Source of the DNA: Pseudomonas sp. PB106
GTDB taxonomy: Bacteria > Pseudomonadota > Gammaproteobacteria > Pseudomonadales > Pseudomonadaceae
DNA length: 64,000 nucleotides
Direction: 5' to 3'
NCBI RefSeq assembly: GCF_009764645.1
Contig: NZ_RWIM01000081.1
Coordinates: forward strand, 55,442-119,441
The notes below the pieces were generated by a model. It saw only the letters and a program-made list of their open reading frames with translations. It had not been told where the DNA came from and ran no database searches. Of the stretch, positions 35,852-46,633 are shown piece by piece. Both the position numbers and the translations under genes were made by a program. Within the stretch, counting starts at the first letter, position 1. Each line of letters begins with the position of its first letter.

Positions 35852-36664
35852 TCACGGATAACTAAACGACTTCACCAACGTCAACTCCCCCACCGCGCGC
35901 ATCGGGATCAGGAACGTCTCCATCTTCTCGCTCGGCGTGCCTTCTTCGGTGATCACCGTCACCTGCGCGGTGGTCAACGGTTGCACGGCTTCATCCCCGC
36001 CCTCGTCATCACCGCGATACCCTCCGCCGTAATAATTCACATACACCAGATACTGGCCCTTGATCGGCGCGGGCATGGCGAAGATTTCCGGGCCGTAGCC
36101 GGTGGTCACGTCGACGTCGAGCGCTGCGCCGTTGGCGGCGGTGCGGTTGCCGTACCAAATATGTGCGCCGTCGGGGGTGACGAGGTGCAGGTCGAGGTCA
36201 GTGCCGTCGCTGTCCCAGGCCAGCAATACGCGCAGTTTCGCCGGGGTGGCGCCGCCGCTGGTATTGAGAAATTGCGTGCGGTGACGTTGCTGGCCGTCGG
36301 GGCTGCGCACTTCGACGCTGTTGCTGCCGTTGGGGAAGGAGAACGGACGGTCGAAGTGGCCGCTGTCGTCGATTTTCAGTGGCATGCTGACGCCGTTGAC
36401 GATCAGCCGTCCGGGCTCGTTGCTCTTGGGCGAGGCCTTGATATCGCCGCTGATGCGGGCGGTGTTGGCCTGGCCGACCGGAGTGTTGACCGACGAGGCC
36501 GGGTAGTTGACGGTTTGGCGGAAGCTTTCGCCCTCGCCTTCGGGCGCGCCGCTGCGCCAGCCGCCGACCGGGGTGTCGAGTTTGACGCTGTCGGCGGCGA
36601 AGGCCGGCGATAGCGCGGTCAATGTGCAGAGCAGCAGCAAGACCTGTGGATAACGGAGTGTCAT
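35852..36664 (-). CDS. yfaP: Periplasmic DUF2135 protein, YfaP-like (distal copy)
   Basis: The 270-residue protein has a signal peptide (about 1-23, LSPAFAADS) and a DUF2135 domain with the hallmark DLDLHLVTPDGAHIWYG and QYLVYVNYYGG. It is the last gene of the operon for the YfaS-type macroglobulin. Its function is unknown; it may bind or present partners in the periplasm. It is related to the first gene of the operon at 45242-46033, so the operon is bracketed by two DUF2135 genes. Confidence 0.85.
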   Translation of the reverse strand: MTLRYPQVLLLLCTLTALSPAFAADSVKLDTPVGGWRSGAPEGEGESFRQTVNYPASSVNTPVGQANTARISGDIKASPKSNEPGRLIVNGVSMPLKIDDSGHFDRPFSFPNGSNSVEVRSPDGQQRHRTQFLNTSGGATPAKLRVLLAWDSDGTDLDLHLVTPDGAHIWYGNRTAANGAALDVDVTTGYGPEIFAMPAPIKGQYLVYVNYYGGGYRGDDEGGDEAVQPLTTAQVTVITEEGTPSEKMETFLIPMRAVGELTLVKSFSYP

Positions 36665-36667
36665 GGT

Positions 36668-38287
36668 CTATTCCAGCAAAAGGTGACGGGCGAGCCCTTC
36701 GATGTAGGTTTCATCCTGGCCGTTGGGATGAGCTTCAAACGCCAGGTGCAGATATTCGTGGGTCAGGTCGAGGCGATCCTGCAAGGTCAGTACGCCGCGC
36801 ACGTAGATACGCTGGCGTTCGCGGTCGACGAAGGGACGGCCGAAGGCGAGTTTGCACACGGCGAAAGTGCTGACGTCGTTGTAGCCGGTTTCGCTTTCCA
36901 GCTTCGGACGCCAGCCCCGTCGTTGTTTTTGCAGCCAGTCTTGTGCAGCAGGCAATGCTTCGCAGGAGGCAACCGGATTGTCCCAGCGGCTGAGGCTGGC
37001 GCGCGGATAGGCGTGCAGCAGAATGGCGTCGTAGCGCTGACCGGCATTGGCTTGCTCGACGGCTTGTTGCCAGGCGAGTTTGTCCGGGCCGGGTTGATCG
37101 GAGTGATAGGTGACGGTGCTTCCGGCCAAAACCAAATCTGCTGTCCATGCGGCGACGTTGCGTGATTCGGCCGAGGCCGGGCGCGGCGCTACACGTTGGC
37201 GATTGCTGCTGTCGTCGATGCTCAGGCAATCGCCGTTGCGCGTGGCGTTTTGCAACAGATACGTGCGGATTACGACGGCGAGGGCTTTGGCCGCTTCGGC
37301 CGGTTCGGGTCTGGCTTCGCGCTCCAGCACTCGGGCGACGTATTCTTCGCGATCAAGCCTTGCGACGAGTTTGTCGTTGAGCAGAAAAAGTTCACCGTCG
37401 CTGTGGATATCCAGCGCGTTGCCGTTGGCGAACTCGACGCGGTAATCGCCCTGCAGCCGACCGGAAGTCACCACTCGCTCGCCAGTCGAAACGCGCCTAA
37501 GCGGATAGCGCGAGAACAGTCCGACTTCAACACAACGTCCCGCCTCTGCCGGCCAAGCCGCAGGCAACACCGTCGCCAATGCCTGTCCGTAATGACGTAG
37601 AACCATCTGACTGGTCCCGCGACCGCCCGCCCACACTGGCGCGCCATCCACCGTCCAGCCAGCGAAACCACCCTGTCTCGATTGCGGGTCCTGATCACCG
37701 AGCCAGCTCCAGGTTTTCACCCGCAGACGCCCGCCCAGTTCGCCGACGACATTGCCGTCTGCCGCGTTCAGCACCACATCGAGCAACACCCGACGCGCCT
37801 GATCCTGCGCCGGCAAAGTGGCCAATATTTTGAGTAACTCAACCACGGAAACCCGTTGCGCCGGTTGCACCGACGGCAAATCCAGCAACCACGACGGCGC
37901 CTGCCGCGCCTGCCAATACGCACGCCAATCCCCCGCCGCAATTCCCAACCGTGCGGGCTCAAAATACAACCCGCAGGATTTCACCAAGGCCTGATCACGC
38001 TCGATCTTGCCGCCCGCCGAACAACAATAAACCTCTTCCTTCGACTGCCCGCGACACTCATACGCCGGCTCCCGTGCGCCGGTATCCACCAGCCATGCGT
38101 AGACGAACAACTTCCACAGGCTGCCCAGCGGAGTCTCCAGCGATGACGGCAACGGTTCACGTTTGATCAGTTGCGTCTGACTCAACGACAGCAGCTCGCC
38201 CTTGTACGCCACGCGCAACGATTCGTCCTGCGCCGTCGCCAGCGCAGGCATCACACACATCAGCAGCCACAGCAGCGGCCGGGTCAT
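36668..38287 (-). CDS. yfaQ: DUF2300 protein, YfaQ-like, with SxxK, SpoIID-like and HExxH parts
   Basis: The 539-residue exported protein (signal peptide about 1-19, ALATAQ) has three recognisable parts. Near residues 50-60 is GSLWKLF, an SxxK motif of the transpeptidase/beta-lactamase type. The middle (about 270-400) resembles SpoIID/LytB-type domains (GELFLLNDKLVARLDREEYVA). Near the C-terminus THEYLH gives a zincin-type HExxH. Cell-wall work in the periplasm is a reasonable inference. It starts at the ATG one base after the yfaS stop and ends three bases before yfaP. Confidence 0.8.
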   Translation of the reverse strand: MTRPLLWLLMCVMPALATAQDESLRVAYKGELLSLSQTQLIKREPLPSSLETPLGSLWKLFVYAWLVDTGAREPAYECRGQSKEEVYCCSAGGKIERDQALVKSCGLYFEPARLGIAAGDWRAYWQARQAPSWLLDLPSVQPAQRVSVVELLKILATLPAQDQARRVLLDVVLNAADGNVVGELGGRLRVKTWSWLGDQDPQSRQGGFAGWTVDGAPVWAGGRGTSQMVLRHYGQALATVLPAAWPAEAGRCVEVGLFSRYPLRRVSTGERVVTSGRLQGDYRVEFANGNALDIHSDGELFLLNDKLVARLDREEYVARVLEREARPEPAEAAKALAVVIRTYLLQNATRNGDCLSIDDSSNRQRVAPRPASAESRNVAAWTADLVLAGSTVTYHSDQPGPDKLAWQQAVEQANAGQRYDAILLHAYPRASLSRWDNPVASCEALPAAQDWLQKQRRGWRPKLESETGYNDVSTFAVCKLAFGRPFVDRERQRIYVRGVLTLQDRLDLTHEYLHLAFEAHPNGQDETYIEGLARHLLLE

Positions 38288-38288
38288 G

Positions 38289-41200
38289 TCAGTTGACCGT
38301 GACCTGACCGAGAGCAACTTTCGCTTCCTGGGCCTGATGCTGCGGTGCGTACACCTGGGTGAAGCGCACCGGCGGCAGGTTGAACTGGCCTTTCTGCGAG
38401 AAACGCACCAGATGGCGCAGACGCAATTCGCCGCTCAGGGCATCCACCGGCACCGCGTAAGCGAGTTGCCCCGGTTCGAAGCGCGCCTTCTCCAGCGCGG
38501 TCGGTTCGGTGCCGTCCTTGCCCTGCAATTTGATGCCCCACGTGGTGCGCTCGACATCGGCGCCCGGTGGCAGCGGCACTTCGAGCATGCCGTAGCGCAG
38601 CGGCTTCGGCGCTTTGCTGGTGAGGATCACTTCGTCCAGATACAGGCTGTCGCTGGACAACGGCTTGCTGCCAACCGGCTCCAGTTTGAAGGTGAAGGCT
38701 TCATCGCCCGGCACCAGTCGCGACAGGCGACGGGTGATGGTCACGGCCATCGGATCGACCGGCGGTTGCTGGGTCTGGAAGCTCAGCGCCGCGCGCAGCG
38801 GACGCTCTTGCGTGCCGGACACCGTCAACACGCTCGGCACTGGCGTCGTGCCCTGCCATGTCCAATACATCTCACCGGTTGCACCGTAGTGTTTCTTCCA
38901 GCCTTCACCCGGCGTCAACGCGATGGTCGGCGAAGCCTGGGCGATGCTGCGTTGCAGCCAGGTCAGCGCCAGTGCGCGCTCAAGGGTGGACTGCTGCGGT
39001 AGCAGACGTTGCAACAGCGCTGTCGCCCGGGCCTGATCGAACGGTTGCAGCGACAGGTTCAGCGCTTCGGCAAACGGCTGCGAACTGACCGACAGACGCT
39101 GTTGCGCAGTGGCCACCTGACGATTGAACGCATCCGGCAAGCTCACTTTCGACTGAGTGGCCAGCGCTGCGGTCAACACCCGCGCCGCCGCCAGACCGAG
39201 CGCCGAATCCGGATCGCCCATCACCAGACTGTCTTCGCCATCGTCGAGCATGGTTTCAGCATTGCCTTCACCGGCCTTGGCCAGATCCTCCATCAATCCT
39301 GTCAGCAACGTATTCACCGGCAGATGCATCTGCTTGGCGAACGACAGAATCAGCGCGCGTTGCAGCAACGGCGTGTTCGGCGCTTGCTTGGCGTACACCT
39401 CCAGCACCCGCTGCCAGTGCTCCGGCGGCAAGCTCAGTTCCAGCACCTGGCTGGCGTTGAAGTCGGCGTAATAGGCGTAAGCGGTGAGGAACGCATCCGG
39501 CTCACCGTCGTAACCCCACCAAGTGAAACTCGCCGACGGCCCGGCCATTTGCACCAAACGCAGACGGCTGTTCTGCATGATCAAGCGCAAGCGGTCGCGA
39601 ATCTGCGGATTCGATGCAAGCGATGGATAGGCAATGCTCAACGGCAGCAAACGGCTGGCGGTCTGCTCGACACCGCCATACGGATAGCTGAGCAGATCAT
39701 CGAGTGCCGAACGGAACAGCGCTTGCGGACTGTCATCCAGACGCAGGCGAATATCCGTCGCGTCCGCCGGCAAACTCAACGGCGTGTCGCCGCTGGCCAC
39801 ATCGAGGCTATGCGTCTGCGTCACTTGCCAGCCGTCACCGGTCGCACTCAGACGCACGGCGAGAGAGTCGGCGGTTTTACCGTCCTGCACCAACTCCGCC
39901 GTCCACTCGCCGGAAGCGAGGGCGAGTGCCGGCAGCGGCAGGTAATTGATGCCGTTGTTCAGGGTCACCGGCAGGCGTTGTTCGGCGCCAGCGTAGTGCG
40001 TGACCAGTTCAGCCTTGACCGGCTTCTCGGCCTGGCTGAACGCGAATACGCCAAGTTGCGGCTGATCGCCCTTGCGGAATTCGCTCGGCCCGCTCCACTT
40101 CAGGTACAGCGGTTTTTCCGAACGGACGAACTGCTTCTTCTGCCCGACCTGACCGTCATCGGCGATGGCGCGTGCGGTGATGCGCCAGCGGGTCAGCGAG
40201 TCCGGCATCTTGAAGGTGAAGCGGGTTTTACCGTCGGCACCGGTCAACAACTCCGGTTGCCACGCGGCAGTATCGACGTCTTCACGACGCGGGCGCTCGA
40301 GCACTTTCACCCCGCGCTCGCTGCGGTTGGCCTTGCCCGGTGCGCCAGGGCTACCCGGCAACGCAACGTCGTAACTGATGAACGACAGACTGGCGCTGGT
40401 GCGCACATTGTTGCGGCGCGGGTGGTAGAAGAATTGGTCGATGGTCGGCGCGACTTCCGGTTGCAGCGCGTAGACCATTTCGTCGACAACGCTGACGGTC
40501 AGATGCGCCGGAACCGCTTTGCCGGCGAACTGCGTGGTCAGGTCAACCGTGACCGTGTCGCCCGGCAGATACACTGCCTTGTCGGTGCTGATCGCTACGT
40601 CGATTTGCGGCGCGACCACTTTGATCCCGGCGTTCTGGAAACTGTACTGACCGCCCTTGGTGTAGAGCACCGAGAAGGTCAGGTTCGGCGCGAAGTTGTC
40701 CTTCACCGGGATGCGCGCGCGGTATTGGGTGTCGCTGAGTTTTTCCAGTTTCAGCCAGTCGCCGCCCTTGGCCAGCAGCGCGGTGGCTTCGACCTTGTCG
40801 CGCTCCAGCGAAAGCAGAGCGTCGCTGACCGGTTCCGGGAACGTGATCAGCGCCAGCGCTTCATCGCCAGCCTTGTACTCAGGCTTGTCGAGGACGATTT
40901 CCACGGTACCTGGTACCGCTTTGACGCCGTCGCCAGTGACCGCATGCCCGGTGGCACCGAGTACTCGGCCGTGTTGATCTTTCAAGGTCAGGTTGTAGGT
41001 GCCCGGACGCTCAAAGGCCAGACTGAAACCTTTATCCGCCGGCGCAAGTTTGCCTTCGCCCGTGCTCTGGTCTTCCAGGCGCACCCAGCCATAGTTGCTC
41101 GGCGTCACTGCTTTGCCTTGCTCGCTGCCGCCCTCGTTGGCATAGCTGAACGCGACTTTGTCGCCGACGGCGCTGAAGCGTTGCGGCGCATTCAAGCGGA

Positions 41201-42863
41201 AGCTCGCGGCACCACGGTCGATAAGAATTTCCTTGGTGGTCTTGACGCGATACGCCGCGCCATCGCTGGCAAACACGGTGAGCATGTAGCGGCTCGGTTT
41301 GTCGGCGGCCGGCAGGTCGAGGGTCGCGTTGCCTTTGCTGTCGGTGGTCAGTTCGGTGCTGGTCAGTTCCACCGGGAATTGCCCGAGGTATTGCAGCTCG
41401 TTGTCGACCATCGAGAGTTGCTGGGCGCGCAGGCTCAGGGTCAATTTGGCATTGGCCACCGGTTTTCCGTCTGGATAGAGCAACACCAGACTGCCCTTGA
41501 CCGGCTCGCCAGTGCGGTAGTCCTGCTTGGCCAGATTCAGCGAGATTTCGAAGTGCGGCTTGATGTATTCGGCCACGCGGAAGGCGCTGCTGTAGGCCTG
41601 ATCCTTGTAGTTGAAGCGGATCTCGTAACCGCCCGCCACCGCATTGTCCGGCAACTGGAAGCGGCCCTGAGTGCCAGCCTTGGAATCAAGTTTCAAATCG
41701 AGGCGCTGCAACTCGGTGCCGGTGGCATCGAGCACGCTGACATTGACGTCCGCCGCCCCCGGCAGCACCGAATCCCGCGCATTCTTGAACTCGCGACCGA
41801 CGATTTTCAGCGACACCCAATCCCCCGGGCGATACAGCGGCCGGTCGGTGAAGGCATAGAGTTTGGTGTCGTAGATTTCGCTGTCGTAATAGAAGTTTTC
41901 CGAGACGAAGACGCCGCCCTCTTCGTCCTCGCCGATGACGAACGAACGCTCCGGGCTGACGTGTTTCAGGCGCAGCAGACCGTCAGTGTCGGTCGCGCCG
42001 CTGCTCATCACACCGAGGCCATCGGTCCACAGCACATTGACCTTGGGCACCGAACTGCCCTCGTGTTTGCGCGCGGCCCAGACCAGCAATTCATCGCCGG
42101 CAATTTTGCTCACTGCCACCGTGTTGGAAACGAAGACCATGGTGGTCGCGCGGTACTTGCCAATCAGCGCTTCGACCAGATACAGACCCGGTTTCAGGTT
42201 GCCCAGCGGAATATAAACATTGCCCGGCGCGACGCTGACGAAATCGCTGGAAGAGCCGGCCAGATTGACCCCGGCAGGCGGCTGAATAGGCTTGGCCTGC
42301 CACAACGGATAACGGAACTGACTGACCACCGGCAGGCCCGGAATCAGCGCGAATTGCGGCTGCGCGTCGTACGGTGTCGGTGCGGCGATGGCGTTGCCCA
42401 TCTTCAGCTCCGGCACTTCTTCGGTGACCTGTTTGCGCGATTCATAAGAGAACGCGCGCTGCATCACCCGACGGGATTTGCGGTACCAGTTATCCCACAG
42501 GTACGCGAGGGTGTTGGACAGGCCTTCGCTCTTGAACTGGCCGTCGCTGACCACACGATGCAGATTCTTCTGGCGCTTGAGGAAATCCAGCGGTTTGTCG
42601 ATGCGGTACACGCGAATGTCAGCGCCGCCGTACGGTTCCATGCGGAAGCGGCGGTAATCACGGCCCGGCGCTTCGAGGCGCACCATCGCCTGCTCGTCTG
42701 CCGCGAAACTACTGTCGGCGAGCAGGAAAAAGCTCTCGCCGGATATCGGCGTATAACCGCTCGGCTCGACCGAATCTTCGGCGCTGACGGTCGCCATTGG
42801 CAGCAACAGCGCCAGCAGCAATGGAATTCGGGAACAGAGTCGCAACATGCGGGCACCGGTCAT
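38289..42863 (-). CDS. yfaS: Periplasmic alpha-2-macroglobulin family protein, YfaS type
   Basis: The 1524-residue protein is a bacterial macroglobulin built of repeated MG domains, with the CUB/thioester region and receptor-like end in the last third. The thioester site reads YGGVEQT (about residue 1060): the Cys of the usual CxEQ is replaced, as in the YfaS class that works without a covalent trap. It begins MTGARMLRL at the ATG overlapping the DUF1175 stop, followed by a signal peptide ([15 protein letters not shown]). It probably guards the periplasm against proteases together with its operon partners. Confidence 0.93.
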   Translation of the reverse strand: MTGARMLRLCSRIPLLLALLLPMATVSAEDSVEPSGYTPISGESFFLLADSSFAADEQAMVRLEAPGRDYRRFRMEPYGGADIRVYRIDKPLDFLKRQKNLHRVVSDGQFKSEGLSNTLAYLWDNWYRKSRRVMQRAFSYESRKQVTEEVPELKMGNAIAAPTPYDAQPQFALIPGLPVVSQFRYPLWQAKPIQPPAGVNLAGSSSDFVSVAPGNVYIPLGNLKPGLYLVEALIGKYRATTMVFVSNTVAVSKIAGDELLVWAARKHEGSSVPKVNVLWTDGLGVMSSGATDTDGLLRLKHVSPERSFVIGEDEEGGVFVSENFYYDSEIYDTKLYAFTDRPLYRPGDWVSLKIVGREFKNARDSVLPGAADVNVSVLDATGTELQRLDLKLDSKAGTQGRFQLPDNAVAGGYEIRFNYKDQAYSSAFRVAEYIKPHFEISLNLAKQDYRTGEPVKGSLVLLYPDGKPVANAKLTLSLRAQQLSMVDNELQYLGQFPVELTSTELTTDSKGNATLDLPAADKPSRYMLTVFASDGAAYRVKTTKEILIDRGAASFRLNAPQRFSAVGDKVAFSYANEGGSEQGKAVTPSNYGWVRLEDQSTGEGKLAPADKGFSLAFERPGTYNLTLKDQHGRVLGATGHAVTGDGVKAVPGTVEIVLDKPEYKAGDEALALITFPEPVSDALLSLERDKVEATALLAKGGDWLKLEKLSDTQYRARIPVKDNFAPNLTFSVLYTKGGQYSFQNAGIKVVAPQIDVAISTDKAVYLPGDTVTVDLTTQFAGKAVPAHLTVSVVDEMVYALQPEVAPTIDQFFYHPRRNNVRTSASLSFISYDVALPGSPGAPGKANRSERGVKVLERPRREDVDTAAWQPELLTGADGKTRFTFKMPDSLTRWRITARAIADDGQVGQKKQFVRSEKPLYLKWSGPSEFRKGDQPQLGVFAFSQAEKPVKAELVTHYAGAEQRLPVTLNNGINYLPLPALALASGEWTAELVQDGKTADSLAVRLSATGDGWQVTQTHSLDVASGDTPLSLPADATDIRLRLDDSPQALFRSALDDLLSYPYGGVEQTASRLLPLSIAYPSLASNPQIRDRLRLIMQNSRLRLVQMAGPSASFTWWGYDGEPDAFLTAYAYYADFNASQVLELSLPPEHWQRVLEVYAKQAPNTPLLQRALILSFAKQMHLPVNTLLTGLMEDLAKAGEGNAETMLDDGEDSLVMGDPDSALGLAAARVLTAALATQSKVSLPDAFNRQVATAQQRLSVSSQPFAEALNLSLQPFDQARATALLQRLLPQQSTLERALALTWLQRSIAQASPTIALTPGEGWKKHYGATGEMYWTWQGTTPVPSVLTVSGTQERPLRAALSFQTQQPPVDPMAVTITRRLSRLVPGDEAFTFKLEPVGSKPLSSDSLYLDEVILTSKAPKPLRYGMLEVPLPPGADVERTTWGIKLQGKDGTEPTALEKARFEPGQLAYAVPVDALSGELRLRHLVRFSQKGQFNLPPVRFTQVYAPQHQAQEAKVALGQVTVN

Positions 42864-43498
42864 TGGGAGAGAAAGTTCAGTCGATAGACGCCGATGAAGT
42901 TGGGGTTGGCTGCGTCGGGTATCCATCGGGTGTCCTTCCATGTCATGAGTTGCTGCAGGCTTGCCGAACGCATGCCGTTGTCAGTCGGGGTGGTGGTGCC
43001 GGTGTGATAGGCGATGTAGCGGCCCATCCAGATCATCAGGTGCTGGTCGTCGCCCTGATCGAAAAACATCAAGTCCCCGGGCCGCGCCTGCGCGACGTCG
43101 CGGCTGACCAGATGGCTGTTGAACTGGATCAGTTTGATCGCATTGACATACGGCCCGACCTTGCCGCCGCCCTGCTGCCATTGCTGGGCAAGCTTGCGCT
43201 GGTCGTCGCTGAGCGACAGCTCCGGCGGCAGATAACGATTGGACAAGCCATTGCTGCGCAGCCATTTGTCGTCGTGGACCTTCAGCGCTTCGTTGGCGGC
43301 AAACCGCACCAGTCCGGCACAGTCCTGCTGATACCAGCGCGGGCTCGGGCCTTGACTCAGTTGCTCTTGGGCGATACGCACGAACCAGGCGCGAAACACC
43401 TGGGATTGCGCAGGATTCAGTGCCGGTGCTTCAACGGCTTGCGCCCCCGCACTGAGCAACAGTGCGAGCAGGCCGAGGCTGCGGATCAGTGGCGTCAC
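42860..43498 (-). CDS. yfaT: DUF1175 protein, YfaT-like, NlpC/P60-type fold
   Basis: The 212-residue exported protein begins at a GTG that overlaps the upstream stop (GTGA). It has a Cys in QDCAGLVRF (Cys60), [19 protein letters not shown] with His153, and a further His165 (YIAYHTG), the Cys-His arrangement of NlpC/P60 cysteine peptidases. Peptidoglycan-peptide cleavage is possible but unproven. It sits between the DUF2138 gene and yfaS in the operon. Confidence 0.85.
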   Translation of the reverse strand: MTPLIRSLGLLALLLSAGAQAVEAPALNPAQSQVFRAWFVRIAQEQLSQGPSPRWYQQDCAGLVRFAANEALKVHDDKWLRSNGLSNRYLPPELSLSDDQRKLAQQWQQGGGKVGPYVNAIKLIQFNSHLVSRDVAQARPGDLMFFDQGDDQHLMIWMGRYIAYHTGTTTPTDNGMRSASLQQLMTWKDTRWIPDAANPNFIGVYRLNFLSQ

Positions 43499-45207
43499 AG
43501 CGCTTTCCATTCCAACGGCAACCATTGCCAGTGACCGTCAGGCTCGCTGCCTTCGGGCAAGGTCAGGGCATATTTGCCGTAACCGCCGAGGGTGCGCAGT
43601 TTCGGAATCAGATAGGTTTGCGCGGCGTTGTAAAACACCGGTTCCATGTCTTGCGGCAGGCTGTCGAGGGTTTCCTGCTGCATCAGTTGCGCCATCGAGT
43701 CCGGACCGAAGTAGATCGGCATCAGCACGTCTTTGGGCAGCACGTCGGCCATCGGTGGGAAGCGTTTGTCGAGGGTGCCGAGGGCCTTATCGACGAGTTT
43801 GTCGTCGAGGGAAAACAGCAGCGTCGAGCCGTGACGGGCGAGGCTGACTTTCATGAACGCCCTGCCGGAAATCGCGTCCGGGTTCTCGGCAGTCTTCGCC
43901 GCATAGGGGCCGAAGTTGGAGCTGACCTGACGCTGCCAGACGTGGTTCTGGCCTTCTTGTTTCTCGACCACGGGGAAGACATTTTCTTCAACGTTGGCCT
44001 CGAACGCGCCGACCATCGAACCGAACAGTTTGCCGAGGTCACCATCGAGTTTGCTGCTGTCTTCGTCTTTGAGACTGGCCACCAGCAACGGCGTGTACAA
44101 ACGCGAATCGGCGTACCAGCACAGCCCTGCTGCACCCGCGACGTGTTCGGTGAGGGTTTGCGCCACGGCTTCTTCGGCACCGAGTTTTACCAGCAGCGGT
44201 TTTTGCGGTTCGGCAGCGACCGGCAAGGTGACGCAGGCACTGGCGCCCAGCGGCATCGCTTGCCAGACCGGTTTGAAATCGAAGTCCGGCTGGTTTTCCA
44301 GTTCGTCCATGGCGAGATAGCTGTGCCAGCCCTTGTCGTCCATGTCGAAGCGCAACCCGGCGAAGTTCGGGATAAAGCGCTGATAGCCCATGGCGAGGAC
44401 ACTGGAATTGACCGATAAACGCTGTTTGGTTTCCGGGGTTTTCGCTGGCAGACCAAAGGCTTCGGGGAACAGTTTTTCGCCGTTGAGCAGTGCCGCCAGC
44501 GCTTGCGAAGAGACGTGACCCGACTCTTCAGAGACGCCGTTTTCCGGGTCGTAATACTTGGCAGGGTTCGACAACACCACCAGTTTGTCGCCGTGGGAAG
44601 CGAACAACAGGGCTTTGCTGGCGTTGTAGGTCAACTGATACAGCGGCACAGAATCGCCGCCGACTTTGAGTTCGCCCATCTGACTGAGCTGCGTGTCATC
44701 CAGCGCGACTTTCGCCAGTGGCTCGAGCAGTTTCGCCAGACCGCCACGGTCCATCACCAGCAGAAAATCTTTCAAGCGACCATCCGCGCCACGCCACAAC
44801 GCGACATCGGCCGGTTGATCGAAAAGCTGTTCGATCAGGCTGTCCTGCAACTTCAGGTCATGCTCGTAGATGATCCGGCGCAGGCTGCCGATCAGCCCGA
44901 GACGGTCGGCATGGGTTTCGTAATAGAAGACGAAATCTTCGGTGAGCGTGGCCTTGAGGAACGGCACGGTCAGCAGGTCCTTGGGCAACTGGCTCAGGGA
45001 GCGGGTCTCGAGCAAAGCGTCCGGACGGCTCAGGCCCAGCTTGTCACTCGCCAGTTCCGCCGGCGGCGCCTTGGGCTTGAGCAGCAGCCAGCCAAATCCG
45101 CCCGCCACCCCGGCCACCAGGCACAACCCGGCCAGCAGCAAAGGCCAGCGTCGCGAAGGTTTGGCCGCTGGCGTGTCGGCAGCCGAAGTAACAGTGTTAT
45201 CGCTCAT
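43495..45207 (-). CDS. yfaA: DUF2138 protein, YfaA-like, membrane-anchored
   Basis: The 570-residue protein has one N-terminal membrane helix (about 19-42, [20 protein letters not shown]) after a short cytoplasmic tail; the rest is periplasmic. It matches the DUF2138 family of the yfa operon. It may hold the macroglobulin complex at the inner membrane. The ATG at 45207 is chosen over upstream frames, and the ribosome site is weak. It starts 35 bases after the first DUF2135 gene. Confidence 0.85.
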   Translation of the reverse strand: MSDNTVTSAADTPAAKPSRRWPLLLAGLCLVAGVAGGFGWLLLKPKAPPAELASDKLGLSRPDALLETRSLSQLPKDLLTVPFLKATLTEDFVFYYETHADRLGLIGSLRRIIYEHDLKLQDSLIEQLFDQPADVALWRGADGRLKDFLLVMDRGGLAKLLEPLAKVALDDTQLSQMGELKVGGDSVPLYQLTYNASKALLFASHGDKLVVLSNPAKYYDPENGVSEESGHVSSQALAALLNGEKLFPEAFGLPAKTPETKQRLSVNSSVLAMGYQRFIPNFAGLRFDMDDKGWHSYLAMDELENQPDFDFKPVWQAMPLGASACVTLPVAAEPQKPLLVKLGAEEAVAQTLTEHVAGAAGLCWYADSRLYTPLLVASLKDEDSSKLDGDLGKLFGSMVGAFEANVEENVFPVVEKQEGQNHVWQRQVSSNFGPYAAKTAENPDAISGRAFMKVSLARHGSTLLFSLDDKLVDKALGTLDKRFPPMADVLPKDVLMPIYFGPDSMAQLMQQETLDSLPQDMEPVFYNAAQTYLIPKLRTLGGYGKYALTLPEGSEPDGHWQWLPLEWKAL

Positions 45208-45241
45208 CTTCAAAAACCCGATCTCATCCGTGGCGGAATAC

Positions 45242-46033
45242 TTAATAGTTGAACGTCTTGACCAGCAGCAGATCACCGATAGCCCGCAGGGGCACGATGA
45301 ACGTTTCGCGTTTTTCGTCGACGGTGTTTTCGTTGAGCACCAGCGTGATTTGCGAGGTGATCACCTCGTTCTGGTTGCTGGTCTCCTCGAAGTTATAGCC
45401 GCCGTTGCCGAAGTTGCCCCAATAGTTGACGTAAACCAGATAGGTGCCGTGCAGCGGCGCGGTCATGGTGAACATTTCCGGGCCTGGGCCATCGACGCCA
45501 TCCGGGTCGAGGCCGCCGCCATTGCTCAGTGCCGGTTGCGCCCAGAAGGCATGCTGACCGTCAGGGGTGACAATGTGCAGATCGAGTTCGGCTTTCGGAT
45601 CGTCCCATCCCAAGACAAGACGAATACGCGCCGGCGTGCGCAAGTTATTTGCTTCATAAAATTGCACGCGCTTGAGCGACTGGCCCTCGGCGCTGATCAC
45701 TTCGACGCTGTTGGAGCCCGCGCCGAACGCGTACGGCCGGGCGAACCGGCCCTGGTCATCGGTGTACAGATTCAGTGGATTGCCATTCACGGCGAGACTG
45801 TGCGGCGGGCGCATGTGCCCAATGGCCTTGAGCTGGCCCTGGATCATCGTTCGATTGCGCTGGATGCCGCGATCGATCGGCGGCGTCGGGTAGGCGACTT
45901 GCGGGTTTTCAGTGCGATCGAGCAAGCCGTGATAGCGCCAGCCACCCACCGGTTCCGACAACTCGGCGCTTGGCGCGGCCAGCAGCGCCGGCGCGAAAGC
46001 CAGGCCAATCAGCAGCAAAAGAAATGAACGCAT
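45242..46033 (-). CDS. Periplasmic DUF2135 protein, first gene of the yfa operon
   Basis: The 263-residue protein has a signal peptide (MRSFLLLLIGLAFAPALLAA) and a DUF2135 domain with AELDLHIVTPDGQHAFW and TYLVYVNYWGNFG. AGGAGG about seven bases before the ATG is strong. It leads the six-gene operon that ends with its relative at 35852. The promoter should lie in 46034-46223. Confidence 0.86.
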   Translation of the reverse strand: MRSFLLLLIGLAFAPALLAAPSAELSEPVGGWRYHGLLDRTENPQVAYPTPPIDRGIQRNRTMIQGQLKAIGHMRPPHSLAVNGNPLNLYTDDQGRFARPYAFGAGSNSVEVISAEGQSLKRVQFYEANNLRTPARIRLVLGWDDPKAELDLHIVTPDGQHAFWAQPALSNGGGLDPDGVDGPGPEMFTMTAPLHGTYLVYVNYWGNFGNGGYNFEETSNQNEVITSQITLVLNENTVDEKRETFIVPLRAIGDLLLVKTFNY

Positions 46034-46223
46034 GTGATGCCTCCTGCCATGCCTAAACGAAACCTTGCACCCGATCCTCGGTACTTCACAGCGGTGAAAC
46101 TGCGTTTCGTCTGAAAGACCCGTGACTGCTGGGTCGTAGAAGGCGCGAAGATTAGCTATTCGGCGGTTTTTTAACAATCGGATACATGTGCAATAACTGT
46201 AGGAAATCGGACTTTGGGCAGGC

Positions 46224-46271
46224 GTGAGCCGAATAGCGAGATTATTCGGCTCACAAAATGAGCCGAATAAA
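46224..46271. promoter_or_regulatory. Palindromic operator-like array TGAGCCGAATA
   Basis: A perfect 12-base inverted repeat GTGAGCCGAATA / TATTCGGCTCAC (46224-46254, loop of seven) is followed by a third direct half-site TGAGCCGAATAA. It lies in the 357-base divergent gap (46034-46390) between the yfa operon and xseB. No other feature was seen in that gap. Confidence 0.65.
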
Positions 46272-46390
46272 TCCTGGCCTGATGAATAACAGCAGGGTTT
46301 TTCACGCAGCCTTGGTAGGCCGCTCATTTGCCCATAACCCCCCTATCTGCTAGTGTCGCGCCGGTTTAACGTCAACCGGAAATCGCCGCC

Positions 46391-46633
46391 ATGGCCCGCA
46401 AAAAAGCTGCACTGGATTTCGAGCAGTCCCTCGCCGACCTGCAAACATTGGTCGAGCGTCTGGAGAACGGTGAATTGTCGCTGGAAGACTCGCTGACCGC
46501 TTTCGAGCAGGGCATCGGTCTGACCCGTGACTGCCAGGCAGCGCTGGCGCAAGCCGAGCAGAAGGTGCAAGTGCTGCTGGAGCGCGATGGCGAACTCGCC
46601 GAGGAACCCTTCGACGCGGAACAGCCAGAATGA
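46391..46633 (+). CDS. xseB: Exodeoxyribonuclease VII, small subunit
   Basis: The 80-residue helical protein has the family core [26 protein letters not shown]. It pairs with XseA (not here) to degrade single-stranded DNA. It overlaps ispA by four bases (ATGA), the standard order in Pseudomonas. Confidence 0.95.
   Translation: MARKKAALDFEQSLADLQTLVERLENGELSLEDSLTAFEQGIGLTRDCQAALAQAEQKVQVLLERDGELAEEPFDAEQPE

Noticed and set aside
39009..42887. Very long plus-strand open frame opposite the macroglobulin gene
   Set aside because: It is the complementary shadow of yfaS, with Arg/Gln/His-rich composition and no domains.
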